In this document: positions 10,876 through 21,351 of the stretch, in pieces
How the letters are laid out: each line of letters starts with the position of its first letter
How positions within the stretch are numbered: position 1 is the first letter of the stretch
DNA from: Tillandsia leiboldiana
Lineage: Eukaryota > Streptophyta > Magnoliopsida > Poales > Bromeliaceae
Direction of reading: 5' to 3'
DNA: 64,000 nt
NCBI GenBank assembly: GCA_029204045.2
Contig: CM055067.1
Location: 22,890,838-22,954,837, forward strand
Made by a program: the position numbers and the translations under genes
The notes under the pieces: generated by a model
Told to the model about the DNA's origin: nothing
Database searches by the model: none
Seen by the model: the letters and a program-made list of their open reading frames with translations, nothing else

Positions 10876-10932
10876 GGCGGATCTGTGGACGGGCCCGGGT
10901 TCTGGTTTACACCTGGGGCGTGACAGATTAGT

Positions 10933-10944
10933 TGGTATCAGAGC
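10933..10944 (+). promoter_or_regulatory. Primer binding site, element A
   Basis: TGGTATCAGAGC begins 7 nt after the LTR end. It is complementary to the 3' end of initiator methionine tRNA, the usual primer for this class of plant element. Confidence 0.9.
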
Positions 10945-11103
10945 TTAGGGATAGGTCAGACGGGACTTAGGAAACCCTAGGCTTTTGGCAGACCCTAGGA
11001 AGGCAGAGCGTGAGTGACGTGATATTGTGCGAAAGTCGGTAATTGGTTGTTAACTCTTCCTGTGAGTGGAGAGGGATTGACATAGCCTATTTCTGGGGGA
11101 CTA

Positions 11104-11127
11104 TTATGTTGGCTGCAGACAACATAA
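11104..11127 (+). promoter_or_regulatory. Gag-leader stem-loop with palindromic loop, element A
   Basis: Perfect 8-bp stem TTATGTTG / CAACATAA (11104-11111 and 11120-11127) with loop GCTGCAGA. The loop contains the self-complementary hexamer CTGCAG. An identical copy occurs in element B and a loop variant in element C, in otherwise diverged leaders. A role in RNA dimerisation or packaging is inferred. Confidence 0.6.
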
Positions 11128-11216
11128 GGTTACAGAAATAGGGGAATGTCCATGACTTTCGCTTGATTGGGTCGAGAGTGGTTTGGTTTACTGACCCGTG
11201 GATTTTGTGTGGCAGG

Positions 11217-12851
11217 ATGCCTCCTAGGCGGCAGATTCCTACTCGGGGTACTCCTACACCCCCGGAGGAGCCGGAGCAGTCCGGGCCTTCCGAGATCAGT
11301 GAGCTGAGGGCCATGATGGCCCAGTTGGCGGAGAGCCACCGCCGACAGGAGCAGAGGTTTGAGCAGTTATTGGCCCAGGTTGCGGCACCTCCCCCTACTA
11401 CTGCAGAGGCCCCCGTACCACCTATTGTACCACCGACTATTCCACTTGTCCCTACAGCGCCGTCGTCGAGCAGCGGGGCTCAGGGGATGTTCAGGCCTTT
11501 GACCCCAGAGGAGGAGCGGGAGTTTTCTGATAAACTCACGCAGTTCTGCAAGCGAGGACCCCCTAAGTTCTCGGGGCGGAGCACTCACCCGTGGGAGATT
11601 GGATCATGGCTAGCGTCAATGGAGAAGATGTTTCGGGACTTCTTCATCGACCAGAGGTTCAGAGCACATTTGGCTGTACACTATCTGGAGGGGGATGCAG
11701 ATGCTTGGTGGCGTCGGGTCGAGCCCCTAGAGTTTCAGGTCACCCGACAGCTACCCTGGTCAGAGTTCAGGAGGATGACCCTTGACACTTACTTCTCCAC
11801 GAGTGTGAAGAAGAAGATAGAAGATGACTTGAAGAACCTGCAGCAAGGTGATCGCTCAGTTTGGGACTATTTCCAGGAGTTTACGCAGTTGCTCAACTGC
11901 GTGCCCTACGTTGCCAGGGATGGGCTGCACCAGGTGGAGCTGTTTGAGACAGGCTTGCGCCCCGAGATCTATACCATGGTACACGCCCAGAGGCTTCAGA
12001 CTTTATCAGAGGCAGTGGATCATGCCCAGTGGGTCGAGAGGGGAGATCAGGTTGTTTCTAGACGCGGAGGTCCGGTCGCTCAGAGTTCTGAGAAGAAGCG
12101 ACCAGCATCAGATGAGGGGGGACATGCCAGTTCCTGGAGGCCGCCCCGACCGCCACCGCCTCAGTTTACGGGCCGGGGGCGTTCGGAGCGGCGAGGGCCT
12201 GGGGGATCCCAGAGGCCCCCACAGCATCAGCAGCCCCAGCGACAGCAGCAGCACTCGCAGCAGCAGAGGTCGCAGTCGCGACAGCAGGGATCTCAGCGGC
12301 AGTCGCCCAGGCAGCAGCAGCAGCAGTCACGGCAGTTTCGGGCCCCAGGCAGTTGTATCTTCTGCGGGGGTCCGCATTTCCCCGGTACTTGTGATCAGAG
12401 GTGGGGGCGTTGTTATGGCTGCGGGCAGGCAGGGCACATACGATCTTCATGCCCTTTTTCGGCATCAGTGGCGCCTTCTTCGGCCTCAGTTTCTCTTCCA
12501 CCTCAGCAGCGACCGCCAGCTCAGCGGCCCTATGCTTCTGCGAGCAGGGCTCCTTCCTCCCACCCTGCAGACCACCGACCACCAGCTCAGAGCGGGCGAG
12601 TCTACGCCGCTCAGGTAGGGGACTCCGCGGCAGCCGACCACGTGGTGGCAGGTATCACTTTACTTTTTGGCATTAGAGCTCGCACTTTATTTGATACCGG
12701 TGCATCACATTCTATTATCAGTAGAGCATTTGCATCATCTCATGGACTAGAGTTAGGTCGGTTGCCACATGCTTTAGAGGTACAGATTCCCGGTCACATT
12801 TTGTATGTAGAGGAGTGTTGCTGGTCGTGCCCGGTACAGCTTGAGTCTTAG
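11217..12851 (+). CDS. gag: Element A gag with start of protease; ends at an in-frame TAG
   Basis: Structural protein that forms the retrotransposon particle, with the start of the protease at its C-terminus. I choose the ATG at 11217 (MPPRRQIPTRG) because element B's gag starts the same way (MPPRRRIPTGG) and the upstream 18 codons are not conserved. A coiled-coil-like stretch (about residues 20-60) comes first. The conserved gag core (WLASMEKMFRDFF to LLNCVP) is at about 130-228. A Gln/Ser/Arg-rich region at about 300-385 is followed by CIFCGGPHFPGTC and a zinc knuckle CYGCGQAGHIRSSC at about 399. The protease active site DTGASHS is at about 493. TAG at 12849-12851 stops the frame. The next codons continue the protease in the same frame, so one nonsense change or read-through separates it from pol. 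Confidence 0.9.
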   Translation: MPPRRQIPTRGTPTPPEEPEQSGPSEISELRAMMAQLAESHRRQEQRFEQLLAQVAAPPPTTAEAPVPPIVPPTIPLVPTAPSSSSGAQGMFRPLTPEEEREFSDKLTQFCKRGPPKFSGRSTHPWEIGSWLASMEKMFRDFFIDQRFRAHLAVHYLEGDADAWWRRVEPLEFQVTRQLPWSEFRRMTLDTYFSTSVKKKIEDDLKNLQQGDRSVWDYFQEFTQLLNCVPYVARDGLHQVELFETGLRPEIYTMVHAQRLQTLSEAVDHAQWVERGDQVVSRRGGPVAQSSEKKRPASDEGGHASSWRPPRPPPPQFTGRGRSERRGPGGSQRPPQHQQPQRQQQHSQQQRSQSRQQGSQRQSPRQQQQQSRQFRAPGSCIFCGGPHFPGTCDQRWGRCYGCGQAGHIRSSCPFSASVAPSSASVSLPPQQRPPAQRPYASASRAPSSHPADHRPPAQSGRVYAAQVGDSAAADHVVAGITLLFGIRARTLFDTGASHSIISRAFASSHGLELGRLPHALEVQIPGHILYVEECCWSCPVQLES

Positions 12852-15800
12852 ATTTTGCCAGCGGACCTGATGGTCCTTAGTCAGCTGCGAGATTTTGACA
12901 TTGTACTGGGGATGGATTGGCTGGCTCGCTATTTCGCGACGATTGATTGCGCCGCGAGGTCTGTTACTTTTAGCGAGCCAGGCCAGGAGGTGTTCGTTTT
13001 CAGGGGGTGCCAGAGTGCTTTCTTTGCCTCTATGGTTTCGACTTCTCGTGCGAGGCAGATGATGCGCAGTGGATGCGTAGCCTTTATGGCATCTGTGGTT
13101 AAGGAGCCTACGGCGGCTCCGGGACTCGCGGATATCCCGATTGCCCGCGAGTTCCCGGATGTGTTTCCTCCAGAGCTGTTTAGCATGCCGCCGGATAGGG
13201 AGGTCGAGTTTTTGATTGACGTGGTCCCAGGAACTGCGCCAATCTCTAAGGCTCCTTACCGAATGGCACCGGCTGAGCTGCGAGAATTAAAGGCGCAACT
13301 CCAGGATTTAATGGATAAGGGTTTTGTGAGACCGAGTGTATCGCCTTGGGGAGCGCCGGTGCTATTTGTGAAGAAGAAAGATGGTTCGCTTCGACTGTGC
13401 GTTGATTATCGGGAGCTGAATAAAGCGACCATCAAGAACAAGTACCCTTTGCCGCGCATTGATGACTTATTTGATCAGCTGCAAGGGACTTGTGTCTTCT
13501 CCAAGATCGACTTACAGTCTGGTTACCACCAATTGAAGGTGAAGGCCGAAGACATCCCGAAGACGGCATTCAGGTCGCGGTACGGGCATTATGAGTTCAC
13601 CGTCATGCCTTTTGGACTGACAAATGCCCCTGCAGCTTTTATGGATTTGATGAACAGGATTTTTCGACCATACCTGGATCGGTTCGTCGTTGTTTTTATT
13701 GATGACATCCTAGTTTATTCCCGAAGCGATGTGGAGCACGAGGAGCACCTGAGGATTGTGCTACAACTTCTGAGAGAGAGAAAGTTGTATGCCAAGTTAT
13801 CTAAGTGTGAATTTTGGCTTCGGGAGGTTGTCTTTTTGGGCCACGTGATTTCAGCCGCTGGAGTGGCAGTAGACCCGGCGAAGATCGAGGCAGTCCGGGA
13901 TTGGCCCCGACCGACGACGGTATCAGAGGTCCGCAGTTTCATGGGCTTAGCAGGATATTACCGTCGATTTGTGGAAGGTTTTGCAAAACTTTCCACACCC
14001 CTCACTCGTTTGACGCGAAAAGGAATTAAGTTTACTTGGAGTGAGGATTGTCAGAGGAGCTTTGAGGAATTAAAGAACAGATTGATGTCGGCTCCCGTCC
14101 TTTCCCTCCCCGTTATGGGGAAAGGATACGTGGTATACAGCGACGCATCGCACAGTGGACTTGGTTGCGTGCTGATGCAGGAAGGAAGGGTAATCGCTTA
14201 TGCCTCCAGGCAACTGAAGGATTATGAAAAGAATTACCCTACCCACGATTTGGAGCTAGCTGCAGTGATTTTTGCACTAAAGTTGTGGCGCCATTACCTG
14301 TATGGGGAACACTGCGAGATTTACACCGACCACAAGAGCTTGAAATACCTGTTCACGCAGAAGGAGCTCAACTTGAGGCAGCGTAGATGGTTGGAATTGT
14401 TGAAAGATTATGATGTAGACATATTATACCATCCTGGCAAGGCCAACGTGGTTGCTGATGCCCTGAGCAGGAGAGCAGTACAGAGCCTATCTTTGATGAT
14501 CACCGATCAGGCGCCGTTACTTGAGCAGATGAGGCGGTTAGAGCTTGAGGTTGTGTCCCCTGGGGTCTCTGCTAGACTTATGTCTCTAGTCGTGCAGCCC
14601 ACTCTGTTGGACAGGATTCGGGAGAGACAGAGTGAGGACCCCCACCTGGTGAGGATTCGAGAGCAGATGCAGACTGGTTTGATAGGGGACTTCTCAGTCG
14701 ATGCTGCGGGAGTACTACGGTACAGGGACCGCGCGTGTGTGCCTATGGACGCAGAGATCCGAGAGCAGATCTTGAGGGAGGCCCACTATACACCTTATAC
14801 CATCCATCCTGGTGGGACTAAGATGTATAGGGATCTTAAGGCACAGTTTTGGTGGAATGGGATGAAAAGAGACATTGGGAGATTTGTAGCACACTGTCTA
14901 ACTTGTCAGCAAGTAAAAGCGGAGCATCGAGTACCTGCTGGCAAGTTGCAGAGTCTCCCAATCCCTGAATGGAAATGGGAACATGTTACGATGGATTTTG
15001 TCACTAGTTTGCCGAGAGCACAGACGGGAGCGGATGCTATCTGGGTAGTCGTGGACAGGCTTACCAAGTCCGCTCACTTTCTGCCGGTTCAGATGACTTG
15101 GCCGATGGAGCGACTCGCACAGGTGTACTTGGCTGAGGTGGTTAGATTACACGGAGTACCTGTTTCCATCGTATCAGATAGAGACCCGAGGTTTGTCTCG
15201 CATTTCTGGAGGAGTTTACAGACAGCCTTGGGGACGCAGCTCCGATTCAGTACAGCATTCCACCCACAGACCGATGGGCAGTCAGAGCGCACTATTCAGA
15301 CCCTCGAGGATATGTTGAGAGCATGCATTCTGGACTTTGGAGGAGGATGGTACCGACACTTGGGATTAGTTGAGTTTGCGTACAACAAAAGCTATCAAGC
15401 GAGCATTCAGATGGCTCCGTTTGAAGCGTTGTATGGACGCAAGTGTCGGTCACCCCTTTATTGGAGTGACGTGGGTGAGAAGAAGACTTTGGGTCCTGAT
15501 CTACTGTTAGAGGCAGAGGAAAAGGTCAGATTGATACGACGACACCTCGAGACCGCCCAGAGTCGACAGAGGAGTTACGCTGATACTCGACGGCGAGACT
15601 TAGAGTTTCAGGTGGGTGACCATGTTTTTCTGAAAGTCTCGCATTCGAAGGGGATTCGGAGATTTGGTATTCGTGGGAAACTGAGCCCTCGTTATATTGG
15701 ACCTTTTGAGGTGTTGGAGCGCTTAGGGCCAGTTGCCTACAGGCTTGCGCTTCCTCCCAGACTTTCGGGTGTTCACAATGTTTTTCATGTTTCGACACTG

Positions 15801-16040
15801 AGGAGGTATGTTCATGACCCATCTCATATCAGCGATTTCACCCCTTTGGAGGTTGCTGAGGACCTGAGCTATGTTGAGCGGCCGTTGAGGATCTTGGACC
15901 GTGAGGTTAGGGAGTTGCGCAGTCGGGCCATCCCGTATGTGAAGGTTCTCTGGAGCAGTCATGATGAGCGCGAGGCCACCTGGGAGATGGAGTCAGCGAT
16001 GTTGGATGCTCACCCGCACTTGTTTGAGGCCGCTACCTGA
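12852..16040 (+). CDS. pol: Element A pol: protease C-terminus, reverse transcriptase, RNase H, integrase, chromodomain-like tail
   Basis: This frame directly continues gag after the TAG. Counting from 12852, residues 1-60 finish the protease (IVLGMDWLARYF). Reverse transcriptase follows, with PLPRIDDLFDQL, FSKIDLQSGYHQ and the catalytic VFIDDILVYS at about 282. RNase H has the DASHSG aspartate at about 431 and THDLELAAVIFALKLWRHYL. Integrase has the H-H-C-C zinc region (HPGGTKMYRDL to HCLTCQQ, about 645-690) and catalytic positions MDF (about 715), VSDRDPRF (about 776) and QSERTIQ (about 811). The tail (RAIPYVKVLWSSHDEREATWE, about 1020-1045) resembles the chromodomain-like end of Tekay/Del chromoviruses, which directs insertion to heterochromatin. 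The frame is open to 16040, and no catalytic residue is visibly lost. No own start codon is needed if it is made as part of gag-pol. Confidence 0.92.
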   Translation: MLPADLMVLSQLRDFDIVLGMDWLARYFATIDCAARSVTFSEPGQEVFVFRGCQSAFFASMVSTSRARQMMRSGCVAFMASVVKEPTAAPGLADIPIAREFPDVFPPELFSMPPDREVEFLIDVVPGTAPISKAPYRMAPAELRELKAQLQDLMDKGFVRPSVSPWGAPVLFVKKKDGSLRLCVDYRELNKATIKNKYPLPRIDDLFDQLQGTCVFSKIDLQSGYHQLKVKAEDIPKTAFRSRYGHYEFTVMPFGLTNAPAAFMDLMNRIFRPYLDRFVVVFIDDILVYSRSDVEHEEHLRIVLQLLRERKLYAKLSKCEFWLREVVFLGHVISAAGVAVDPAKIEAVRDWPRPTTVSEVRSFMGLAGYYRRFVEGFAKLSTPLTRLTRKGIKFTWSEDCQRSFEELKNRLMSAPVLSLPVMGKGYVVYSDASHSGLGCVLMQEGRVIAYASRQLKDYEKNYPTHDLELAAVIFALKLWRHYLYGEHCEIYTDHKSLKYLFTQKELNLRQRRWLELLKDYDVDILYHPGKANVVADALSRRAVQSLSLMITDQAPLLEQMRRLELEVVSPGVSARLMSLVVQPTLLDRIRERQSEDPHLVRIREQMQTGLIGDFSVDAAGVLRYRDRACVPMDAEIREQILREAHYTPYTIHPGGTKMYRDLKAQFWWNGMKRDIGRFVAHCLTCQQVKAEHRVPAGKLQSLPIPEWKWEHVTMDFVTSLPRAQTGADAIWVVVDRLTKSAHFLPVQMTWPMERLAQVYLAEVVRLHGVPVSIVSDRDPRFVSHFWRSLQTALGTQLRFSTAFHPQTDGQSERTIQTLEDMLRACILDFGGGWYRHLGLVEFAYNKSYQASIQMAPFEALYGRKCRSPLYWSDVGEKKTLGPDLLLEAEEKVRLIRRHLETAQSRQRSYADTRRRDLEFQVGDHVFLKVSHSKGIRRFGIRGKLSPRYIGPFEVLERLGPVAYRLALPPRLSGVHNVFHVSTLRRYVHDPSHISDFTPLEVAEDLSYVERPLRILDREVRELRSRAIPYVKVLWSSHDEREATWEMESAMLDAHPHLFEAAT

Positions 16041-16052
16041 GGTATGACTTTT

Positions 16053-16087
16053 GTTTCGAGGACGAAACTTTTTCTTGTAGGGGAGGA
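16053..16087 (+). promoter_or_regulatory. Stem-loop and polypurine tract, element A
   Basis: GTTTCG, loop AGGA, CGAAAC (16053-16068) lies 12 nt after the pol stop. The purine run AGGGGAGGA (16079-16087) abuts the 3' LTR. It is the expected plus-strand primer. Confidence 0.75.
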
Positions 16088-17983
16088 TGTAGTGTACTGG
16101 TTTTCCCATGCAACTTTCCGGTGAATCCATTGTGTAGAACACCTAGTGTTGGTGTCTGGCCCATGGTGCATCGAAGGGGTGCCACAGATGGACCTTGTGA
16201 GACTTTGATAGCGGAATTGGCCTTCGGCTGTAATTGCCGAATTTTAGAAAAGGTTTTGGGCCAATCTGAGGTTGGATTTGGATTCAGTGCGGAAAAACGC
16301 TTGAAAACGGCTGTTTGCTTGTTGAATTTGGAGTCCGGATGACCAAAAGCGGGCTTCCGGAAGTTTGTGGGGATTTTCGGTGCATGGGGGTGACACGTGG
16401 ACCGGCCCGAGCCACGTGGCGGCCTCTTATTGGCCGGCTCACGCAGCTGGGTCCACGGGGAGGCGCGGCGGTGCATGGACCGCGGCGGGGGGACGCGTGG
16501 CGTGCCCTGGTAGGCGGGCGCACGCGGCACGGCTCACCGGTCTGGCGGGGTTGCGGTGGACCGGGCGCATGACGCGTGGCGCCTTCTGATTTGTGGGACC
16601 ACGTAGGCGCGGTCCACGGCGTGCGCGAGGGGGGCGCCTCGGTACTGTGCGCGCACAGTGGCGCCAGCGGGGCGGTCGGCCGCACTCGAGTGCGACACGC
16701 GTCGCCTCGCGGTTGGGCGGCCGTACCTACCCCGCTGACCGCGAGGGGGCCACGTGGCGCGTTGCGGGCCGCCAGGTTTGCTGTCCCCTGTTCGGGGCGA
16801 CGTGGCCGTCCCAGGGACTTCCGGGCGCGTCGGACGGGAAGCATACAACCCGGTTTTCGGGCGCAGTGCGCCCGGAAACCGCGCCCGAAACCCGGCCCGT
16901 TATGCATAGTGGGCTGGGCCTATAAATAGGACCCCCCTTTCGTTTCTTTGTCTTTTTGGACCCCTTTTTCACTGGGCTTCCTTCACAAGAGCTTTTCCTC
17001 CCTCAGTGCACTACCCATTGGAGAAGTTTGAGGATTTTTGGAGGCACGCTTCCCGAGGTTCACCATTTTACGGCGCGGCGCGACGCTTGTTCTCCGGCGA
17101 TCCTCTTCGCCCCTTCTCAGTGTTTGGACTCCTCCGACTCACCCCGACCTCGGAATTCGCCGATTCTTGCGCCGTTGGACTCACGACAGGTAGGGCTTCA
17201 ACTCCTGTGTTTTGTGGTTCCTCGATTTCCGTGCTGATCTTGGAGTTTTCTTAGCACCCATTTGACCCTTTTTCTTCGCGGACTTTTGGGACAGCACCGC
17301 AGTGTTCTTGCCATATCTTTTTGCTCAGGCGTCGGAACGAGGCGATTCAAAAGGCAATTTTCATCTACGCTTCGCAAGGAGTCTCCTGGATTTTTCTCAG
17401 AATTTTCTGAATTTTACTCGAGGGTGAGAATCTCCTTTCTCTGTGGTTCCTTGTTACAGGAATTTAGTGCAGTTTGGATTCGGGGTGTACCCCTTGTCGG
17501 ATTTTTATCTCAGCGTAGGAAACTCCAAATTGGGCGTGCAGGTACTCGATTCGACGGGCTCGTCGTAAGGATCGCGATAGTATTTTTCTTGGATTTTTCT
17601 GGGCATTATTCGCAGGTAAAAATTAGTGAATTGTGGACTGCTGATTTGGGGGACAGATTCTGGAAAGTGTGGATGTTTAGCTTATGTATTTTTCCTTTGG
17701 GGTATTTTGTACAGATTGGTGGTGTGTTTGGACTGATCTTGGACTTCGCCTTTGGGAATTTTGGAATAGCGCTCGAGGTGGGTGATGTTGTGAACCTCCT
17801 ACTTGTGAATGTCACTAGGCCTATTAGAATGCCATGATTATGTGTTATTAAATATGAATGTATCTAGCATGCTTGTATGAGATTAAGGTTCATTTGCTAA
17901 TACTTGCATTGTTAGCAGGCTACAAGTTAGTAAGTGGTGTTTCCATGTTTAGATATGCAATTTAATTAGTTGGAAAGAATGCT
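16088..17983 (+). repeat. Element A 3' LTR, part before the CACTA insertion
   Basis: Starts TGTAGTGTACTGG after the polypurine tract. It matches 7647-9542 with about 16 substitutions and no length change. The last three bases (GCT, 17981-17983) are the CACTA target duplication. The TATA box copy is at 16920-16929. Confidence 0.95.
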
Positions 17984-17996
17984 CACTACAACAAAA
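17984..17996. repeat. CACTA terminal inverted repeat, left
   Basis: CACTACAACAAAA, a perfect 13-bp match to the reverse complement of 24969-24981. Confidence 0.95.
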
Positions 17997-18199
17997 TAGG
18001 CCTTTTGCGGCAATTTAATAGCGGCAATTATAAAATTGCCGCTATTAAATAATTACAAATAATGTTTTAGCGGCAATTATTTTAAACTTTAAATTTTTAC
18101 CGACGAATAATTTTATGTTAAATAAATGAATGTTTGACTTAATTTTTTAAAATAATTTTAAATTCAAAAGTTATTTTTGACAAATTTATTTGATAAGTG

Positions 18200-18390
18200 A
18201 TTTTGATTTTTAAAATTAGTTTTTAAATTTTTGAGGTCTAAAATTAGAAACAACTAAAATTTATTTTTTAAAATTTGATTCTAGTTTTGAACTCAAATTT
18301 TAAAATTTTCTTTTTATTTTATATTTAAAATTTAAATTTTAAATTTTAAATTTAATTTTTAAATTTTAAATTTCAAAATTTTAAATTTAG
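18200..18390. repeat. AT-rich low-complexity stretch
   Basis: Runs of AAATTTTAAATTT follow the CACTA subterminal region. I see no coding signal in them. Confidence 0.6.
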
Positions 18391-18411
18391 ATATCCTCGG
18401 TGTGAACTCAT

Positions 18412-18706
18412 CTCCTCCCCCCCCCCCCCCCCTTCCCCCCCTCCCTCTCCCGACCCCTTCTATCCCTCCTCCCCTCTCCCCTCTCCCCTATCCGAGCTCG
18501 CCCCCACTCCCCCCGATCCCCTCCCTACCACCTCCTCCTCCGACTCCGACGACGACGACGACGACGACGACGACGAAGATCTAGGGTTAGTGTTCCGCGC
18601 TCCCGCTCCGCTGCCGCGGCCGCTCCCTTGCGCTACTCGTCGTCGTTGGTGCCCAACCCCGACGAACAGGACCCGCCGTAGGAGGCCGCGCTCAAGGCCA
18701 TTTCGG
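18412..18706 (+). pseudogene. Captured GC-rich first-exon-like segment, gene unknown
   Basis: A poly-C and CT-rich tract (from about 18415) and a (GAC)n run (about 18549-18575) are followed by CTAGGGTTAG and a GC-rich segment ending at TTTCGG, then GTGAGATCTC, a good 5' splice site. One frame reads RYSSSLVPNPDEQDPP, a stop, then EAALKAIS. A possible next exon starts after CCAGG at about 20047 (LKTSSEVNLISKLIDGL). This looks like the 5' end of a captured gene, perhaps of the PPR fragment downstream. I cannot name it, and the stop shows it is not functional. Confidence 0.4.
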
Positions 18707-21351
18707 GTGAGATCTCGATCGTATCCTCTCGATTCGTCTCGATTGCTTTATATTGACACCTTTTGATGTACATGTAATGATAACGATGTGGAGTTGTTGC
18801 TAATAGTTGAAAAGTGGAGCAAGGAATGCATGAGGATGATCCTCGGAATCCTGCTGTGATTGTAGACTTGCTAATAGGTGAAAAGTGTGAGCAATTTTAC
18901 ATGTTTTCTTATTTTTAACACCATGGAGATTAAGAGGGTTTTGAATATTAGAAAACTGGCTAGTGAAGCATCTTTTGCTTTTTTGGGTGATCTTCTCATC
19001 TCCTATACATGCTCTATGTTTATGCCTAGAATTAACTCTGAATTTAGGGAGACGATTAATTAGTAACAACACATATGACTAAGGGTAAAAAGATAAAATG
19101 ATTAACTATTTTGCTTTGGGTAGCATAATGTTGCGAAGATGGAAGAATGCTGAAAGTTGTGTTCAGACTGGGTTTTGATATCTCCCAGTAACCTTAGTTA
19201 CTCATTCGATTTGCATGAGTGGGTTCAGGTTGAACCTAATTTGTAGCCTAATTAGAAGTGAGGCAATTTATTGTATGCAGTTTAGGATCCTTATATTGCC
19301 GGTTTTTCTGGAAACAAAATGGTCAGTCGAGGTTTTTAAGTTTTCAATTGTTTGCTTGGATTTAGAGCCAAGAGCTTGAACTCTTTCTTATGCACCTCTG
19401 ATTTATCTATTCTGTTGTCTTACTTTGTAATATTCATCTCGAATCTTGTTTATTAGAAGTCTTTTAAGGTATATATGTAGTGTGTAGTGGCTTTATCCTG
19501 TTCCTGAAGTACAAGTTTAAGCGATGCAACAACCTTTTTATGAATGGTTCTGAACCGATAGTACATGGTAGTTAACATCCTTGACTAAGCAAAATACATG
19601 GTAGCTTTTAAGCACTTGCATATCTGTCTTTCATTATTTAGTTTCTCCACCTTGGATGTGAAATAGTTTATCAGCAGGCACATATATTGACATGCATCAA
19701 TGAAGTCTAAAATATCCTAACTTTCATATAAGGTCTGACTACTTAAAAGGTCCTGCTCGGTTCAGGACAACTGCAGCACCTTTTTTGCATATAATTTCAA
19801 AATTTTTTGTTATACATGTTATTTCTTCTGACTGTAAAGTTAGATCTAGTTGAAGAATGAACATTTCATTTACTTTTTTCTGAATTTGCAGATACCATGT
19901 AGTTCATTTCTTCTAAATTGCTATTTAAGTAAATATATTTCTGCTAGATGATATTAAATGCTTGACACTGTATAATATGCTACTAGTCTTCTTTGAAACT
20001 TGGATGTTCTTGAAGTCTTTGACTGAAGTTGCTGACTTATGACCAGGGCTCAAAACATCTAGCGAAGTGAATTTGATTTCGAAGTTAATAGATGGCCTGG
20101 ATTGTTTAGAGTATCTCCTCTACTTTGTTGTTATGGAATTTCGCCAACAAATTAAGGTTGTTGGGAAAATTCCATTCCTTTGTAATATGTTAACGAAGTA
20201 GTTCTCTGTTTTTCTCTTTTTCTATTTTCTTTTCAATCTCTTTTTTTTTTTCTCTTTTTCTACCAAATGGTGTGGTAAGAGATGAATATGTATGCCGAAG
20301 CTATCGAATGCACTTCTAACAAGTATAATTCCAATGTATAGGATACAGCAAGAGTACCGACACTGAAAACAAACAAGCAATATAGGCAACACTGTAGGTT
20401 TAAGTTAAAATGTAGCTACAACTTTAACACAGGATGTCGTAAGGACATTGATACACATGATATGAAAGATGATGCTCAAGAACCAAGATCAATTGTGACA
20501 GCATTTAACCAAGAACGCTATGCCATCAAAATTGCACCATATAGTGCACTAATAGTAAAAATGATTCAATTTAAATGAAAGCAGTAGCAAAGGAGAATTA
20601 GGGAGATGAATTGCTTCGGCTTCAACACTGATATAAAGACTCTTAGATTGCTGAGGCATTATATAGTGTTGAACTAAAGAATAAAACGGGTTCTAAATTT
20701 TATGCCCGCATCATTGGTAGAGTTTAACAAGTACAAATTCCTATAAATAAATGGGTGAAAAGTAACAGATTATTTCCTTTATTCAATTACCGTATCATAG
20801 GTTTATGTCTGCGTCATGGAATATCGAAGTCTCATCTCACGCAAGTAACTGAAAGCAAGCACAAATTTCTGTATCATGCATCGAGTACTTAGAAATTGCG
20901 TATAATTAGCGGAAGTTGTTGTCGCATATACAGCTGCAATCAAGGTTGGCATCAGCTTTCTGATTAAAGTTGGAGATTTTGTTCGAGTTACTAGGCTTTC
21001 TGATTACATTGTACAAGCAATTCTTGCAAAGAGTAGTAGTGATCCGTTGACACTAGTGTGGGTTATGCGCTTATTGTAAACTATATTATAGGGGTCCTAA
21101 AATTTGATGTGGACCATTGAATGTGATTTATAGAAAAACATCATAGATTTTGTAAACTCAAACTAAAACTCTAATTTAGTAGTTTTATATGTTTTACTTG
21201 CCACATACGGAGAATTGCGAAAAGCCGTTAAATTATATAACTAATGTAACATTTCTGTTGTTCTCTACTGATAATTGGATAATGGTGTTTAATAATTATT
21301 ATACATTTCCAGATAACTGTCAGGTTGATATTGCTGGTTTTTATTCTGCAG
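18707..21351 (+). other. CACTA interior, mostly intron-like DNA
   Basis: AT-rich unique sequence with poly-T stretches. Apart from the possible exon near 20047-20150, I see no recognisable coding segment. Confidence 0.4.

Larger units (their letters stand above)
7647..10925 (+). repeat. Element A 5' LTR (3279 bp)
   Basis: Starts TGTAGTGTACTGG and ends GGGGCGTGACA. U3 is GC-rich up to a TATA box at 8479. The transcribed part contains repeated AG/GT junctions, three tandem copies of a CCGTGTTGGGTGCCGG unit at about 10136-10198, the CCTAGTGGG inverted repeat and the U5 hairpin. Open frames of up to about 190 codons inside the LTR resemble frames in the B LTR only where the DNA is conserved, so I do not call them genes. 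Confidence 0.95.
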
